DNA of 64,000 bases. It comes from an uncultured Alphaproteobacteria bacterium (GTDB taxonomy: Bacteria > Pseudomonadota > Alphaproteobacteria > RF32 > CAG-239). Position 1 is the stretch's first letter. Every line of letters starts with the position of its first letter. The notes beneath the pieces were generated by a model. That model did not search any database. It was not told the DNA's origin and saw only the letters and a list, made by a program, of their open reading frames with translations. Below, piece by piece: positions 33,446-42,807 of this stretch. A program made the translations under genes and the position numbers. Location: assembly GCA_944393685.1 (NCBI GenBank), contig CALYAW010000008.1, positions 1-64,000 of the forward strand. Direction: 5' to 3'.

Positions 33446-36400
33446 ATGTCAGAAGTTAAAATGAAAATGATGGACGGTAACGAGGCAGCTGCTTCCGTTG
33501 CCCACCGCATGAATGAAGTTTGCGTCATCTACCCGATTACGCCGTCCTCCCCGATGGGTGAATGGGCTGACGCATGGTCTGCAGCCAAACAAAAGAATAT
33601 CTGGGGTATTGTTCCTGAGGTTCAGGAAATGCAATCGGAAGCTGGTGCCGCCGGTGCGTGCCACGGCTCGATACAAGCAGGTGCTTTAACCACAACATTC
33701 ACCGCCTCTCAAGGCCTCTTGTTAATGATTCCAAACATGTACAAAATTGCTGGTGAACTCTCACCATTTGTTATGCATGTTGCAGCTCGTTCTTTGGCAT
33801 ACCACGCCTTGTCCATTTTTGGAGATCATACCGACGTAATGGGTTGTCGCCAAACTGGTTTTGCAATGTTAGCTTCTAATTCCGTTCAAGAAGCCCATGA
33901 TATGGCAGCCATTGCACAAACATCTACATTGCGTTCACGTGTTCCGTTTATGCATTTCTTTGACGGTTTCCGTACTTCACATGAAATCAAAAAAATTAAA
34001 CTTCTCTCTGATGATGATTTAAGAGCGATGCTTGAAGGTGTTGACTATACATTCAATGCTAAGAATGCTCTTCGTCCGGAAGCTCCTGTAATTCGTGGTA
34101 CGGCCCAAAACCCGGATGTCTTTTTCCAAGGACGTGAGGCTTCAAATCCGTACTACAAACAGGTTGAAGGCATCGTTCAAGAAGAAATGGACAAGTTTGC
34201 AAGAATATCCGGTCGTCAATATCACGTTGTTGACTATTATGGAGCTCAAGACGCAGATCAAGTTATCGTTATCATGGGTTCTGGCGGCGAAACAGTTGAA
34301 GAAGCAATTGATTATCTCAACGCCAATGGTCAGAAATTGGGCGTCATGAAAGTACACCTCTATCGTCCTTTCCCTGAGAAATCCTTCTTAAAAGCCCTAC
34401 CCTCGACGGTTAAAACAGTTTCTGTTCTGGATCGTACCAAAGAATCAGGATCAACCGGTGAGCCACTATATCTTGATGTTGTAGCCACCTTAAGTCAGGC
34501 TTTTGCCCGCGGCGAACTCAAATCGATGCCTAAAATTGTCGGTGGTCGTTATGGACTATCTTCAAAAGAATTCACTCCCGGAATGGTAAAAGCCGTATAT
34601 GACAATGGCGCATCATCTAACTCTATTAATGGTTTTTCAGTAGGTATTACGGATGATGTCAACAACACATCTTTACCTTTTGACGATTCTATTGATACAG
34701 AACCTAAAGACGTTGTCCGCGCTGTCTTTTTTGGCTTAGGCGCAGACGGCACTGTTGGAGCAAATAAAAACTCAATTAAAATCATTGCGGAAGATGCCGG
34801 CAAATATGGGCAAGGTTATTTTGTATATGATTCTCGCAAGTCCGGCTCAATGACAACATCTCACTTACGTTTTTCGGACAATCCGATTAAATCGGCTTAT
34901 TTGGTAAACAAAGCAGATTTCGTTGCTTGCCACCAATTCCCGTTCATGCGTAAGGTTGATATTCTAAAAATTGCAAAACCGGGCGCAACATTTTTACTTA
35001 ATGCTCCCTATGAAGGCAACGAAGTATGGAATCATTTACCCAAAGAAGTTCAACAAACCATCATTGACAAGAAACTCAATTTCTACGTCATTAATGCTGT
35101 TGATGTTGCTCGCAAGACAGGTATGGGTCAACGCATTAACACCGTTATGCAAACATGCTTCTTTGCGATTTCCAACATTCTTCCCAAAGATGAAGCAATT
35201 GCTCAAATTAAAAATGCCATCAAAAAAACATACAGTAAAAAAGGCGATGCCATTGTTCAAAAGAACTTTGAAGCAGTTGATGCCTCTTTGGAACACCTTC
35301 ACAAAGTTGACGTTCCAGCGCAAGCCACTTCAGAACTGACAATGTCAGCTCCTGTTCCGGCGGATGCACCTGAATTTGTCAAGAAATTGACAGCAGAAAT
35401 TATTGCCGACCGAGGCAATGAATTACCGGTGTCCGCATTTAAGGATGTTGTCGACGGAACTTGGCCGACAGGAACTACACAATATGAAAAACGTTGCATT
35501 GCAACAGAAATTCCTGTATGGGATGCTGACACATGTATTCAATGCGGCAAATGCTCTCTGGTATGTCCACATGGTGTTATCCGTATGAAAGTAGCATCTG
35601 CCGAAGAACTCAAAAATGCACCATCCACATTAAAGCATGCTGCATATAAAGGTAAAGAATTTGCAGGTAAAGAATTCATTTTGCAAATTTCTCCTGAAGA
35701 CTGCACAGGCTGTGGTATTTGTACTTCAGCTTGTCCGGCAAAGAACAAATCCAATCCGGAACTCAAAGCCATCAACATGGATCATATCGAGAACCATCTT
35801 GACGCAGAAGTTGCAAACTGGAAATTCTTTGAGACGCTTCCTTATGTAAAGAGAACAGAAGTAACAAAGAATTTGCCCAAAACCACGCAAATGATTCAAC
35901 CTCTGTTTGAATTTTCCGGTGCATGTGCTGGCTGTGGTGAAACCCCTTATGTCAAATTATTGACTCAACTCTTTGGTGATCGCATGGTTGTTGCAAATGC
36001 GACAGGTTGTTCTTCCATTTACTCAGGCAACTTACCAACCACGCCGTATGCCAAAGATGAAAAAGGTCATGGTCCGGCATGGGCAAACTCCTTGTTTGAA
36101 GACAATGCAGAATTTGGCTTAGGCATGAGATTCTCAATTGATCAACAAACAGGTTTTGCAAAAACCTTATTGGAAGGCTTAAAAGACAAGATTGGTGCAG
36201 AATTGGTTGAAAAGATTTTAAGCAACCCGCAATCAACCGATATTGAGATTGATGATCAACGTGCTTTGGTTAAGCAATTACGAGACAAGTTGGTCAGCCT
36301 CGACACAGCGGAAGCCAAACATCTTGATAAACTCGCCGACTATCTGATTAAGAAATCCGTATGGATTTTAGGTGGTGACGGCTGGGCTTATGATATTGGC

Positions 36401-37006
36401 TTTGGCGGTCTTGACCATGCTATTGCCTCAGGCAAAAACATAAATATTTTGGTTATGGACACAGGCGTATACTCCAATACCGGTGGTCAACAATCCAAAG
36501 CAACCCCGATGGGTGCATCTGCTAAATTTGCAACCGCAGGAAAGGCTCTGCCGAAAAAGGACTTAGCAATGATTGCAATGTCTTATGGCAATGTATATGT
36601 TGCTCAAGTAGCCTTTGGAGCCAATGATTCTCAAGTCATTAAAGCCATGAACGAGGCAGAAGCATATGATGGTCCATCCATCATCATAGCATACTCTCAT
36701 TGTATTGCCCAAGGCTTTAATCTGGCAAATGGTTTGGAACACCAAAAAGCAGCTGTTGAGACTGGTTCTTGGCCATTGTTCCGCTACAATCCGGAAAACA
36801 TAGCTCAAGGTAAAGCTCCGTTGATGCTTGATTCCAAAGCTCCAAGCAAACCACTTGCCGAATACATGGCAAACGAGACTCGTTTCCAGATTGTCAACAA
36901 AGCCAATCCTGAGCGTTATGAAACTCTATTAAATAAGGCTCAAGAACTGGCCAATGAAAAACGTTCACTTCTGGAACATATGGCTGAATTTAAAACTGCC
37001 GAATAA
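33446..37006 (+). CDS. nifJ: Pyruvate:ferredoxin (flavodoxin) oxidoreductase
   Basis: This 1186-residue single-chain enzyme oxidises pyruvate to acetyl-CoA and CO2, passing electrons to ferredoxin or flavodoxin. Domains in order: the pyruvate-binding domain (CVIYPITPSSPMGEWADAW near residue 30), the CoA and gamma domains, two 4Fe-4S motifs (CIQCGKCSLVCP and CTGCGICTSACP, about residues 695-770), then the thiamine-diphosphate domain with CAGCGETPY and GDGWAYDIGFGGLDHA, and the cofactor Asn/Gly run SNTGGQQSKATP. Length is normal. Oxygen sensitivity of the family implies anaerobic metabolism; pta-ackA would use its acetyl-CoA. It is monocistronic. Confidence 0.97.
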   Translation: MSEVKMKMMDGNEAAASVAHRMNEVCVIYPITPSSPMGEWADAWSAAKQKNIWGIVPEVQEMQSEAGAAGACHGSIQAGALTTTFTASQGLLLMIPNMYKIAGELSPFVMHVAARSLAYHALSIFGDHTDVMGCRQTGFAMLASNSVQEAHDMAAIAQTSTLRSRVPFMHFFDGFRTSHEIKKIKLLSDDDLRAMLEGVDYTFNAKNALRPEAPVIRGTAQNPDVFFQGREASNPYYKQVEGIVQEEMDKFARISGRQYHVVDYYGAQDADQVIVIMGSGGETVEEAIDYLNANGQKLGVMKVHLYRPFPEKSFLKALPSTVKTVSVLDRTKESGSTGEPLYLDVVATLSQAFARGELKSMPKIVGGRYGLSSKEFTPGMVKAVYDNGASSNSINGFSVGITDDVNNTSLPFDDSIDTEPKDVVRAVFFGLGADGTVGANKNSIKIIAEDAGKYGQGYFVYDSRKSGSMTTSHLRFSDNPIKSAYLVNKADFVACHQFPFMRKVDILKIAKPGATFLLNAPYEGNEVWNHLPKEVQQTIIDKKLNFYVINAVDVARKTGMGQRINTVMQTCFFAISNILPKDEAIAQIKNAIKKTYSKKGDAIVQKNFEAVDASLEHLHKVDVPAQATSELTMSAPVPADAPEFVKKLTAEIIADRGNELPVSAFKDVVDGTWPTGTTQYEKRCIATEIPVWDADTCIQCGKCSLVCPHGVIRMKVASAEELKNAPSTLKHAAYKGKEFAGKEFILQISPEDCTGCGICTSACPAKNKSNPELKAINMDHIENHLDAEVANWKFFETLPYVKRTEVTKNLPKTTQMIQPLFEFSGACAGCGETPYVKLLTQLFGDRMVVANATGCSSIYSGNLPTTPYAKDEKGHGPAWANSLFEDNAEFGLGMRFSIDQQTGFAKTLLEGLKDKIGAELVEKILSNPQSTDIEIDDQRALVKQLRDKLVSLDTAEAKHLDKLADYLIKKSVWILGGDGWAYDIGFGGLDHAIASGKNINILVMDTGVYSNTGGQQSKATPMGASAKFATAGKALPKKDLAMIAMSYGNVYVAQVAFGANDSQVIKAMNEAEAYDGPSIIIAYSHCIAQGFNLANGLEHQKAAVETGSWPLFRYNPENIAQGKAPLMLDSKAPSKPLAEYMANETRFQIVNKANPERYETLLNKAQELANEKRSLLEHMAEFKTAE

Positions 37007-37021
37007 GTAGTTTTACAGCCC

Positions 37022-37055
37022 AAACACCCTGCCCTCAAAGCAGGGTGTTTTTTTT
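37022..37055 (+). terminator. nifJ terminator
   Basis: A perfect stem AAACACCCTGC/GCAGGGTGTTT is followed by a long T-run. Confidence 0.92.
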
Positions 37056-37140
37056 GTGTATTAATCAAGAATCCACTCGCCAAGTAACCACTGGTTTATC
37101 ATAATAAAGCATACGTAATATTTTAACGGAGTCTTAGATA

Positions 37141-37566
37141 ATGAACGATCAAAATCAATCCTATAAACTTACTCCAGAACATATCTCTAACTTATATAAC
37201 CAAGAATACTTACGAGATGCTATAAAATGTGAAAAATTCAAGAGTTTGGACGGAGCCCTACAACGAGCCGTTATTGAAGAAGCTTTAATTGAAACAGAAG
37301 CGATGAAGCTGTCGACAACTTATGGTGAAGAAGCACGCCAAAAAGAAGCTTTTTATTTTAGCAAATATACCGAATACTACTCTTACCAAGCAGCAGCAGA
37401 TCCTAAAAGATTTAGAGATAAGGATTCTCGCTTTCTATCAACCAACGTCATGAAAAGAGAACGGGATTCGGCTCGAGCCCTTGCAATTACGGAACGAGCT
37501 AAGACTATAGATATGCCGCACAATATAGTCAGAATGAAAGTAATAGAAGCATCTCGCCAAAAATAA
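37141..37566 (+). CDS. Hypothetical protein
   Basis: This 141-residue soluble, charged, mainly helical protein has no signal peptide or recognised domain (KSLDGALQRAVIEEALIETEAMKL near the N-terminus). A GGAG site precedes the ATG. It stands alone. Confidence 0.6.
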   Translation: MNDQNQSYKLTPEHISNLYNQEYLRDAIKCEKFKSLDGALQRAVIEEALIETEAMKLSTTYGEEARQKEAFYFSKYTEYYSYQAAADPKRFRDKDSRFLSTNVMKRERDSARALAITERAKTIDMPHNIVRMKVIEASRQK

Positions 37567-37589
37567 ATACTATTTAAGAACTTTAGTTC

Positions 37590-37619
37590 TTGACAAAAAT
37601 AGTCTAAAAATTTTACACT
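37590..37619 (+). promoter_or_regulatory. Promoter TTGACA-18-TACACT
   Basis: The -35 at 37590-37595 and -10 at 37614-37619 precede the gene at 37663. Confidence 0.6.
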
Positions 37620-37662
37620 ATGTCCATAACAACATATTATGAACAAATTAAAATTTTGAGAC

Positions 37663-38367
37663 ATGAAAAGACTATCTGTCCCCGCCGAAGAATGTCGATA
37701 TTACGACTTTTCAATGGCTGCGGCTTTTTTCAAGGAAATTGGCTGCGTTAATACTCCACAATTAGGAGTACTACAATACACATCAGGAAGCGAGAGCATA
37801 ATAACCATTGGCTGGTGTAGTGAAGAAGATGACAAGTATCAAGATATTCCAATCTTCAAATCATTTGAAGACAAAGAAGAATATGACACTGTTCAATTCA
37901 TGCCCATGGGCGAACGAGAAGTATTCACCGTTGACGGCCGTTTATATATCACGGTTTCAGTAGATGGCGGTTTAGGAATACGCCGAATTAATCTTCTTTA
38001 CGATGAAAGCATTGTTCGAGCGCTAAACCTCATAAGAGGTATGCCGGATATGAATTATGAATTATGCCGAATATACACTATCGGTACAAAACGCTCTCTG
38101 ATTGGCTATTATTGGGTTGGCAAATGGGAACCGAAAGATTTTTCAGAAAATCCTATTATGACAATTGCTCCGGTATTTGGAGGAGAAGATAATATTTTTT
38201 CTCACTATGATATTTCTGATTTAGATATCGTAGCACTCCCCAAAGGAGAATCTTTCCTCAAAAACGGAACGCTTTGGCAAGTATCTGAAGATAAAGAGTA
38301 TGGAACTTCCATTTTTGCCATAATGGAAGTATACGGCAACTTTACAGACAATCAACTTCTTAACTAG
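37663..38367 (+). CDS. Hypothetical protein
   Basis: This 234-residue soluble acidic protein has no recognised domain. It looks beta-rich (FTVDGRLYITVSVDGGLGI, LIGYYWVGKWEPKDF) with no signal peptide. It has its own promoter and a terminator shared with pepA. Confidence 0.6.
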   Translation: MKRLSVPAEECRYYDFSMAAAFFKEIGCVNTPQLGVLQYTSGSESIITIGWCSEEDDKYQDIPIFKSFEDKEEYDTVQFMPMGEREVFTVDGRLYITVSVDGGLGIRRINLLYDESIVRALNLIRGMPDMNYELCRIYTIGTKRSLIGYYWVGKWEPKDFSENPIMTIAPVFGGEDNIFSHYDISDLDIVALPKGESFLKNGTLWQVSEDKEYGTSIFAIMEVYGNFTDNQLLN

Positions 38368-38373
38368 AAAAAC

Positions 38374-38405
38374 ATAAAAGCCTCCGTTTATACCGAGGCT
38401 TTTAT
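38374..38405. terminator. Bidirectional terminator
   Basis: The stem ATAAAAGCCTC/GAGGCTTTTAT lies between convergent genes. Confidence 0.85.
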
Positions 38406-38418
38406 ATTTTTGTAAAAA

Positions 38419-39882
38419 TTACAATTTAACATTCAAAAACTTATTTAATAAGCGGATACCAAAAGCTGTTGCTCCTTTCGGACAAAGCTCGGTTGACTTT
38501 TCTACCCGATCCACGCCTGCAATATCAAGATGAGCCCATTTAACACCTTCAGCAACAAAACGCTGCAAGAAACAGGCAGCAGTACTTCCTCCTGCATTGG
38601 CTCCACCAATATTTTTCATATCGGCAACGGAAGAATCAACCATTTTATCATAGGCCTTATTAATTGGTAAATGCCACAAATTTTCACCGCTTTTTTCTCC
38701 GGCATCAATCAAGTCGGCAATTAATTTACTATCATTACCAAAAATACCGGCATATTCACTTCCCAGAGCTCGCATTGTAGCACCCGTCAATGTTGCAATA
38801 TCAATAATTTTCTTCACTTTATATGTATCTTGAACATAGGTCAAACAATCTCCCAAGACCAACCGACCTTCAGCATCTGTATTTAATACCTCGACTGTCT
38901 GTCCTGATAATGAAGTTAAGATATCACCGGGTCTGATAGCGCTTCCGGAAGGCATATTTTCAACCAATCCGACAATTCCTACAACATTAACCGGAGCAGC
39001 TTGTAAAGCCAGAGCTTTCAAACTTGCCACGACCACGGCAGCTCCCGTCATATCACCTTTCATATCTCCCATACCGGCACCGGGTTTTAGAGAAATTCCA
39101 CCGGAATCAAAGGTTACACCTTTTCCGACCAAAGCGACATCAAATTCTTCTTTATCAGGTTTTCCTTTCCATTTCAGAATAGCAACTTTGGGCTCATTAA
39201 CAGAACCTTGAGCCACCCCCAATAACAGTCCGAACCCTTTTTCTTGCAATATTTTTTTATCTAAGATTTCAACATCCAGTCCCAAATATTTCAATCTATC
39301 AATATCATCGGCAAAAACTTGCGGTGTCAAATAATTGGCAGGCTCATTGCACAAATCCCGTCCATATCGGACAGCATTGGCCAAAGCAGCATATTTCTTA
39401 AATGCTTCTGCAGCTTCATCCGCTTCTTTAAGTTTGAATATAATCTGCTCCAAAGCAGGATATTCATTTTGTTGTTTTTTAGTAAAATATTTATCAAACC
39501 GATAGCTTCCGAGCATTAAACCAAAAGCCACATTATAAGAAATTTCTATTTTTGAAAGTTTACACCCTTTAATTTCATTTACAATATAACAAGCAACACT
39601 ATCTTTAAACAATTTTTTTGCAAGACTTCCGCCTAATTTCTGCCATTCAATTTCTCCCGGATTTTTTCCAATTCCGGCTAAAATGATTTTACTTTTTCCA
39701 CCCAGCACTTCAACGAACTGACCATTTTTCCCTTCAAATTTTGACTGTCGACAAGCTTTCAAAACAGCCTCTTTTTCATTTTGATTCAAAACATCCAATT
39801 CAAGCCGAGATTTTTCTCCGCAAACAAAAATCCTAACAGCCTCTACACCGATTCTTCCTTTTGTAAAAACAACTTCTAACAT
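38419..39882 (-). CDS. pepA: Leucyl aminopeptidase (M17, PepA)
   Basis: This 487-residue cytoplasmic metallo-aminopeptidase has the M17 signature NTDAEGRLVLGD plus the metal and substrate motifs GKGVTFDSGGISLKPG and MKGDMTGAA. The N-terminal macro-like domain is present. Length and motifs are standard. It is monocistronic with an AGGAG site. Confidence 0.95.
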   Translation of the reverse strand: MLEVVFTKGRIGVEAVRIFVCGEKSRLELDVLNQNEKEAVLKACRQSKFEGKNGQFVEVLGGKSKIILAGIGKNPGEIEWQKLGGSLAKKLFKDSVACYIVNEIKGCKLSKIEISYNVAFGLMLGSYRFDKYFTKKQQNEYPALEQIIFKLKEADEAAEAFKKYAALANAVRYGRDLCNEPANYLTPQVFADDIDRLKYLGLDVEILDKKILQEKGFGLLLGVAQGSVNEPKVAILKWKGKPDKEEFDVALVGKGVTFDSGGISLKPGAGMGDMKGDMTGAAVVVASLKALALQAAPVNVVGIVGLVENMPSGSAIRPGDILTSLSGQTVEVLNTDAEGRLVLGDCLTYVQDTYKVKKIIDIATLTGATMRALGSEYAGIFGNDSKLIADLIDAGEKSGENLWHLPINKAYDKMVDSSVADMKNIGGANAGGSTAACFLQRFVAEGVKWAHLDIAGVDRVEKSTELCPKGATAFGIRLLNKFLNVKL

Positions 39883-39970
39883 AGCTTACTCCTAACACAT
39901 TATTTTTTTATATTTTAAACAAAAATAATAAATATTTTGCTAAATTTTCTCCACATAATTTCTTTTATTC

Positions 39971-39999
39971 TGGACACATCATAATATTCCTCTTATAAT
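39971..39999 (+). promoter_or_regulatory. Promoter TGGACA-17-TATAAT
   Basis: A perfect -10 (39994-39999) and a five-of-six -35 with 17-bp spacing precede the HNH-like gene by 27 bp. Confidence 0.7.
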
Positions 40000-40026
40000 A
40001 AATTATAGACAAAAAAGAGCAAAAAC

Positions 40027-41061
40027 ATGAGCAAAGCCCAAAATGATAAAAGACTAGCCATAGAAAGAAAGCTCGTTGCCGCCATTCGAGACAAGATGAC
40101 AGCCCTAGCGAACGCTCAATTTTGCAAATCGCGTTCAGATTCTAACTCAAATCGAGATCGTGGCAATTATAAACATATGTCTCGCGCTGAAAGACAGCGC
40201 ATGCGAAGACTCAAAATTCAGTGGCTTAAGAATGAAATACATATGCTTTTATATGCAAACGGTCTGAAACCACACATTCGGGACCCACAAATTCCAAGAG
40301 CCACTCCAGAAGAAAGTCTCGCTATTCGTTTTGATTTTGATGGCATTTTACATCGTCCGGACAATAGTCTTCTATCAATATCTTATCTTTCAGCCAAGCA
40401 AGAATACATGGAATCTTTGAGTAATCAAGATGTTTCTCCTCCCCCCAAATATGACTATACCAATTACGCTCTTGATACTTCCCCTGTTTGGCAATGGCTG
40501 AAAAACTTTGATAATTTTCGTCAACTACGCAAAAGAATTACACACCAACTTGCTAAAAATCATATTCCGCCCACAGCAGTCCAAACAATGAATTATTATG
40601 ATTTTGTTGACACCATCACAGATTATTGCAAACAAACAAATACTCGTCCTTTTGAAGGAAAACGCGCCCAAAATCTAAAAATGTTTGCGCATTGCTATCA
40701 CGAAGAGTTTAGTCAGGTTATGCTTTCTCTCCATTACAAACCACGAGATGTCCAATCTATGCTCCAACAAATGCAAAAAGGCTATTGCCCTAATATATTT
40801 GACCTCCACCACAAAACTAACGTAACCAATTTTCGAGAACTTGAAGAACACAAACAAATAAATGATTTTTCCAATATGCTTTTAGCATTTATCCATCCAC
40901 ACCATCGTTCATTGCATTTTGATAAAGGCTATGATATAAACAAAGACATTGTTTTCTTTGGAGGATTTGACCCTGCTTACCAAATTCGCCGAAATCCGGA
41001 AAGAGAACGTCAATACCTAATCAGTAAAGGACGATTGCCTAAAGATGCAAAAACTCGTTAA
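40027..41061 (+). CDS. Candidate HNH/beta-beta-alpha-metal nuclease
   Basis: This 344-residue protein has no recognised N-terminal domain; residues 1-80 are very basic. Near residues 254-297 it shows an HNH-like set: FDLHHK (H261/H262), an Asn in FSNMLL (N283), and HPHHRSLH (H290-H297). No Cys zinc pairs are seen. The order H-H, N, H matches HNH nucleases. The next gene overlaps by 17 bases and looks SUKH-like, the arrangement of nuclease toxins with immunity genes. I see no secretion or toxin-delivery domain, so a non-toxin housekeeping role remains possible. Confidence 0.5.
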   Translation: MSKAQNDKRLAIERKLVAAIRDKMTALANAQFCKSRSDSNSNRDRGNYKHMSRAERQRMRRLKIQWLKNEIHMLLYANGLKPHIRDPQIPRATPEESLAIRFDFDGILHRPDNSLLSISYLSAKQEYMESLSNQDVSPPPKYDYTNYALDTSPVWQWLKNFDNFRQLRKRITHQLAKNHIPPTAVQTMNYYDFVDTITDYCKQTNTRPFEGKRAQNLKMFAHCYHEEFSQVMLSLHYKPRDVQSMLQQMQKGYCPNIFDLHHKTNVTNFRELEEHKQINDFSNMLLAFIHPHHRSLHFDKGYDINKDIVFFGGFDPAYQIRRNPERERQYLISKGRLPKDAKTR

Positions 41062-41476
41062 ACAGCTTAAAGTTTTATCCGATGCCAATGCCGGTACTCC
41101 CGTTGATAGAACACAAATAATTCTTTACCAAAAACAATTACAAGAAAATGATTTTACGACACTACCAAATGAATACGTAGAACTCTTGCATCATTTTAAT
41201 GCATTTGCATGGAATGGTAGTTTTTTATACGGAATAAAACCTTTCAAAGACTTTTTTCTAGATATCCTAAGCGAGAATGTTCTGTCTTTTCATCCCCTAC
41301 CATCCATAAACCTAATTTTGGGCAACAATGAATATGACTACCTCGTATGGAATTGCGCCGACATGCGCTATCAAATAATTGACAAAGAGACTTTCATGGT
41401 GCTAAATACATACTCAACTTTAGCAGATGGTATCAGACATATTTTGAAGATTGAAAATGATTTCAGTGATTTATAA
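41045..41476 (+). CDS. SMI1/KNR4 (SUKH)-like protein, possible immunity protein
   Basis: This 143-residue protein has the SUKH-type core: LPNEYVELLHHFNAFAWNGSFLYGIKP resembles the family motif 'LPxxYxxFLxxxNG...GxxxYG', and DYLVWNCADMRYQIID fits the later strands. SUKH proteins are frequent immunity partners of nuclease toxins. It overlaps the HNH-like gene upstream and tsaC downstream by 20 bases, so all three are coexpressed. Confidence 0.55.
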   Translation: MQKLVKQLKVLSDANAGTPVDRTQIILYQKQLQENDFTTLPNEYVELLHHFNAFAWNGSFLYGIKPFKDFFLDILSENVLSFHPLPSINLILGNNEYDYLVWNCADMRYQIIDKETFMVLNTYSTLADGIRHILKIENDFSDL

Positions 41477-42413
41477 CAATAGCCCTGCAAATATACAACA
41501 AGCGGCCAAAATCATTAAAGACGGAGGCTTGGTTGCCTTTCCAACAGATACGGTTTATGGACTTGGAGCCAATGTTTATAATCCTAAAGCAGTTGCTGCA
41601 ATTTTTGAAGCCAAAGGTCGTCCGACCTTTGATCCCCTGATATCGCACATTGCCGAAGTTGATTTTCTTTCAGAATACGCATGCACGGATGAACGCGTTC
41701 TGGAACTGGCCAAACACTTTTGGCCGGGACCTCTTACTTTTGTTCTCAAACGCAAAGATAACAACCCTTCCCTTGATTTGGTTTGTTCCGGATTGCCCCA
41801 CATAGCCGTGCGTATGCCCAACCATCCTTTGGCGCTTAATCTTATAAAATCCGCCGGTGTTCCGATAGCCGCCCCTTCTGCCAACAAATTCAAATGCATA
41901 TCTCCGACAACAGCTCAGCATGTAGCAGACAGCCTTGGAGATAAGGTTGATATGATTCTTGATGGCGGCCCATGCAAAATTGGCGTTGAGACAACCATTA
42001 TAGATCTCACCACGCCAGAAATTGTAATGTTGCGAGCAGGCGGACTTAGCAAAGAAGATATTGAATCTTTTACCGGAGAAAAAGTTATTATCTCACACGG
42101 CGATCCCAACAAGCCAAGTGCTCCTGGACAATTACTCAAACATTATGCTCCAAGGATGCCCATGCGTATTAATGTATTAGAAGAAGATGTCCGCCCAGAC
42201 GAATTTTTTATTGGTTTTGGTCAAACCCCAAAAGCTCAATTAAATTTAAGCCCCTCCGGCAATCTTAGCGAAGCAGCCAGTAATTTATTTGCTTATATGC
42301 GAATAGCGGAAACCCATACAGAATATAGCGGAATAGCCATGTCTCCCATTCCTGAAGACGGACTTGGTTTGGCGATTAATGATCGTATCCGGCGAGCCTC
42401 TTATGACAAGTAG
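41457..42413 (+). CDS. tsaC: L-threonylcarbamoyladenylate synthase (Sua5 type)
   Basis: This 318-residue enzyme makes threonylcarbamoyl-AMP for the t6A37 modification of tRNA. The N-terminal TsaC/YrdC domain has GGLVAFPTDTVYGLGANV and the K-R-P type motif KGRPTFDPLISHI; SAPSANKFK-like residues are seen as IAAPSANKFKCISPT. A C-terminal Sua5 domain follows (SAPGQLLKHYAPRMP). The ATG at 41457 is preferred over the TTG two codons upstream. Confidence 0.93.
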   Translation: MISVIYNNSPANIQQAAKIIKDGGLVAFPTDTVYGLGANVYNPKAVAAIFEAKGRPTFDPLISHIAEVDFLSEYACTDERVLELAKHFWPGPLTFVLKRKDNNPSLDLVCSGLPHIAVRMPNHPLALNLIKSAGVPIAAPSANKFKCISPTTAQHVADSLGDKVDMILDGGPCKIGVETTIIDLTTPEIVMLRAGGLSKEDIESFTGEKVIISHGDPNKPSAPGQLLKHYAPRMPMRINVLEEDVRPDEFFIGFGQTPKAQLNLSPSGNLSEAASNLFAYMRIAETHTEYSGIAMSPIPEDGLGLAINDRIRRASYDK

Positions 42414-42463
42414 GCATTTTTAATACCCATAAAAAAACTTTTAAATTTTTGCCAACCATTTTA

Positions 42464-42492
42464 TTGACAAAAATTTCGCAAAGTTATACTCT
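42464..42492 (+). promoter_or_regulatory. Promoter TTGACA-17-TACTCT
   Basis: The -35 at 42464-42469 and -10 at 42487-42492 lie 29 bp before a 46-codon ORF. Confidence 0.6.
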
Positions 42493-42521
42493 ATAGCTCT
42501 AATTCTTAAAACTTACAAATT

Positions 42522-42662
42522 ATGAAAACTCTGATTATTTTTTTAGCAGTAATAGTCGTATTTTTAGGCTTCATCGGCTTAATGTTGTGTGGTATATTCT
42601 CCTTGTTGCACGACCTCAAATCCCTGCTCAAAAGAGAAAATCCCGAAGATGAAGAAATATAA
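42522..42662 (+). CDS. Small single-pass membrane protein (46 aa)
   Basis: A short ORF encodes 46 residues: a hydrophobic helix (LIIFLAVIVVFLGFIGLML) followed by a charged C-terminus ending KRENPEDEEI. A consensus promoter precedes it and a terminator follows, with nothing else in the 394-bp gap, which supports a real small gene. A ribosome-binding site is not obvious. No family recognised. Confidence 0.5.
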   Translation: MKTLIIFLAVIVVFLGFIGLMLCGIFSLLHDLKSLLKRENPEDEEI

Positions 42663-42756
42663 AGGTTATGCTGATAATAACTTTTCTTCTAATTATTTGT
42701 ATGCTATCAGGCTCATACAAATTCCGCCACAGACTATTACGTATTGTTGTAAAATT

Positions 42757-42797
42757 AAAAAAGCTCTGGCCTTTTTAGGTTTCCAGAGCTTTTTTTC
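42757..42797. terminator. Bidirectional terminator
   Basis: The stem AAAAAGCTCTGG/CCAGAGCTTTTT lies just before the glyS stop on the other strand. Confidence 0.88.
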
Positions 42798-42807
42798 TAA
42801 AAAACAC

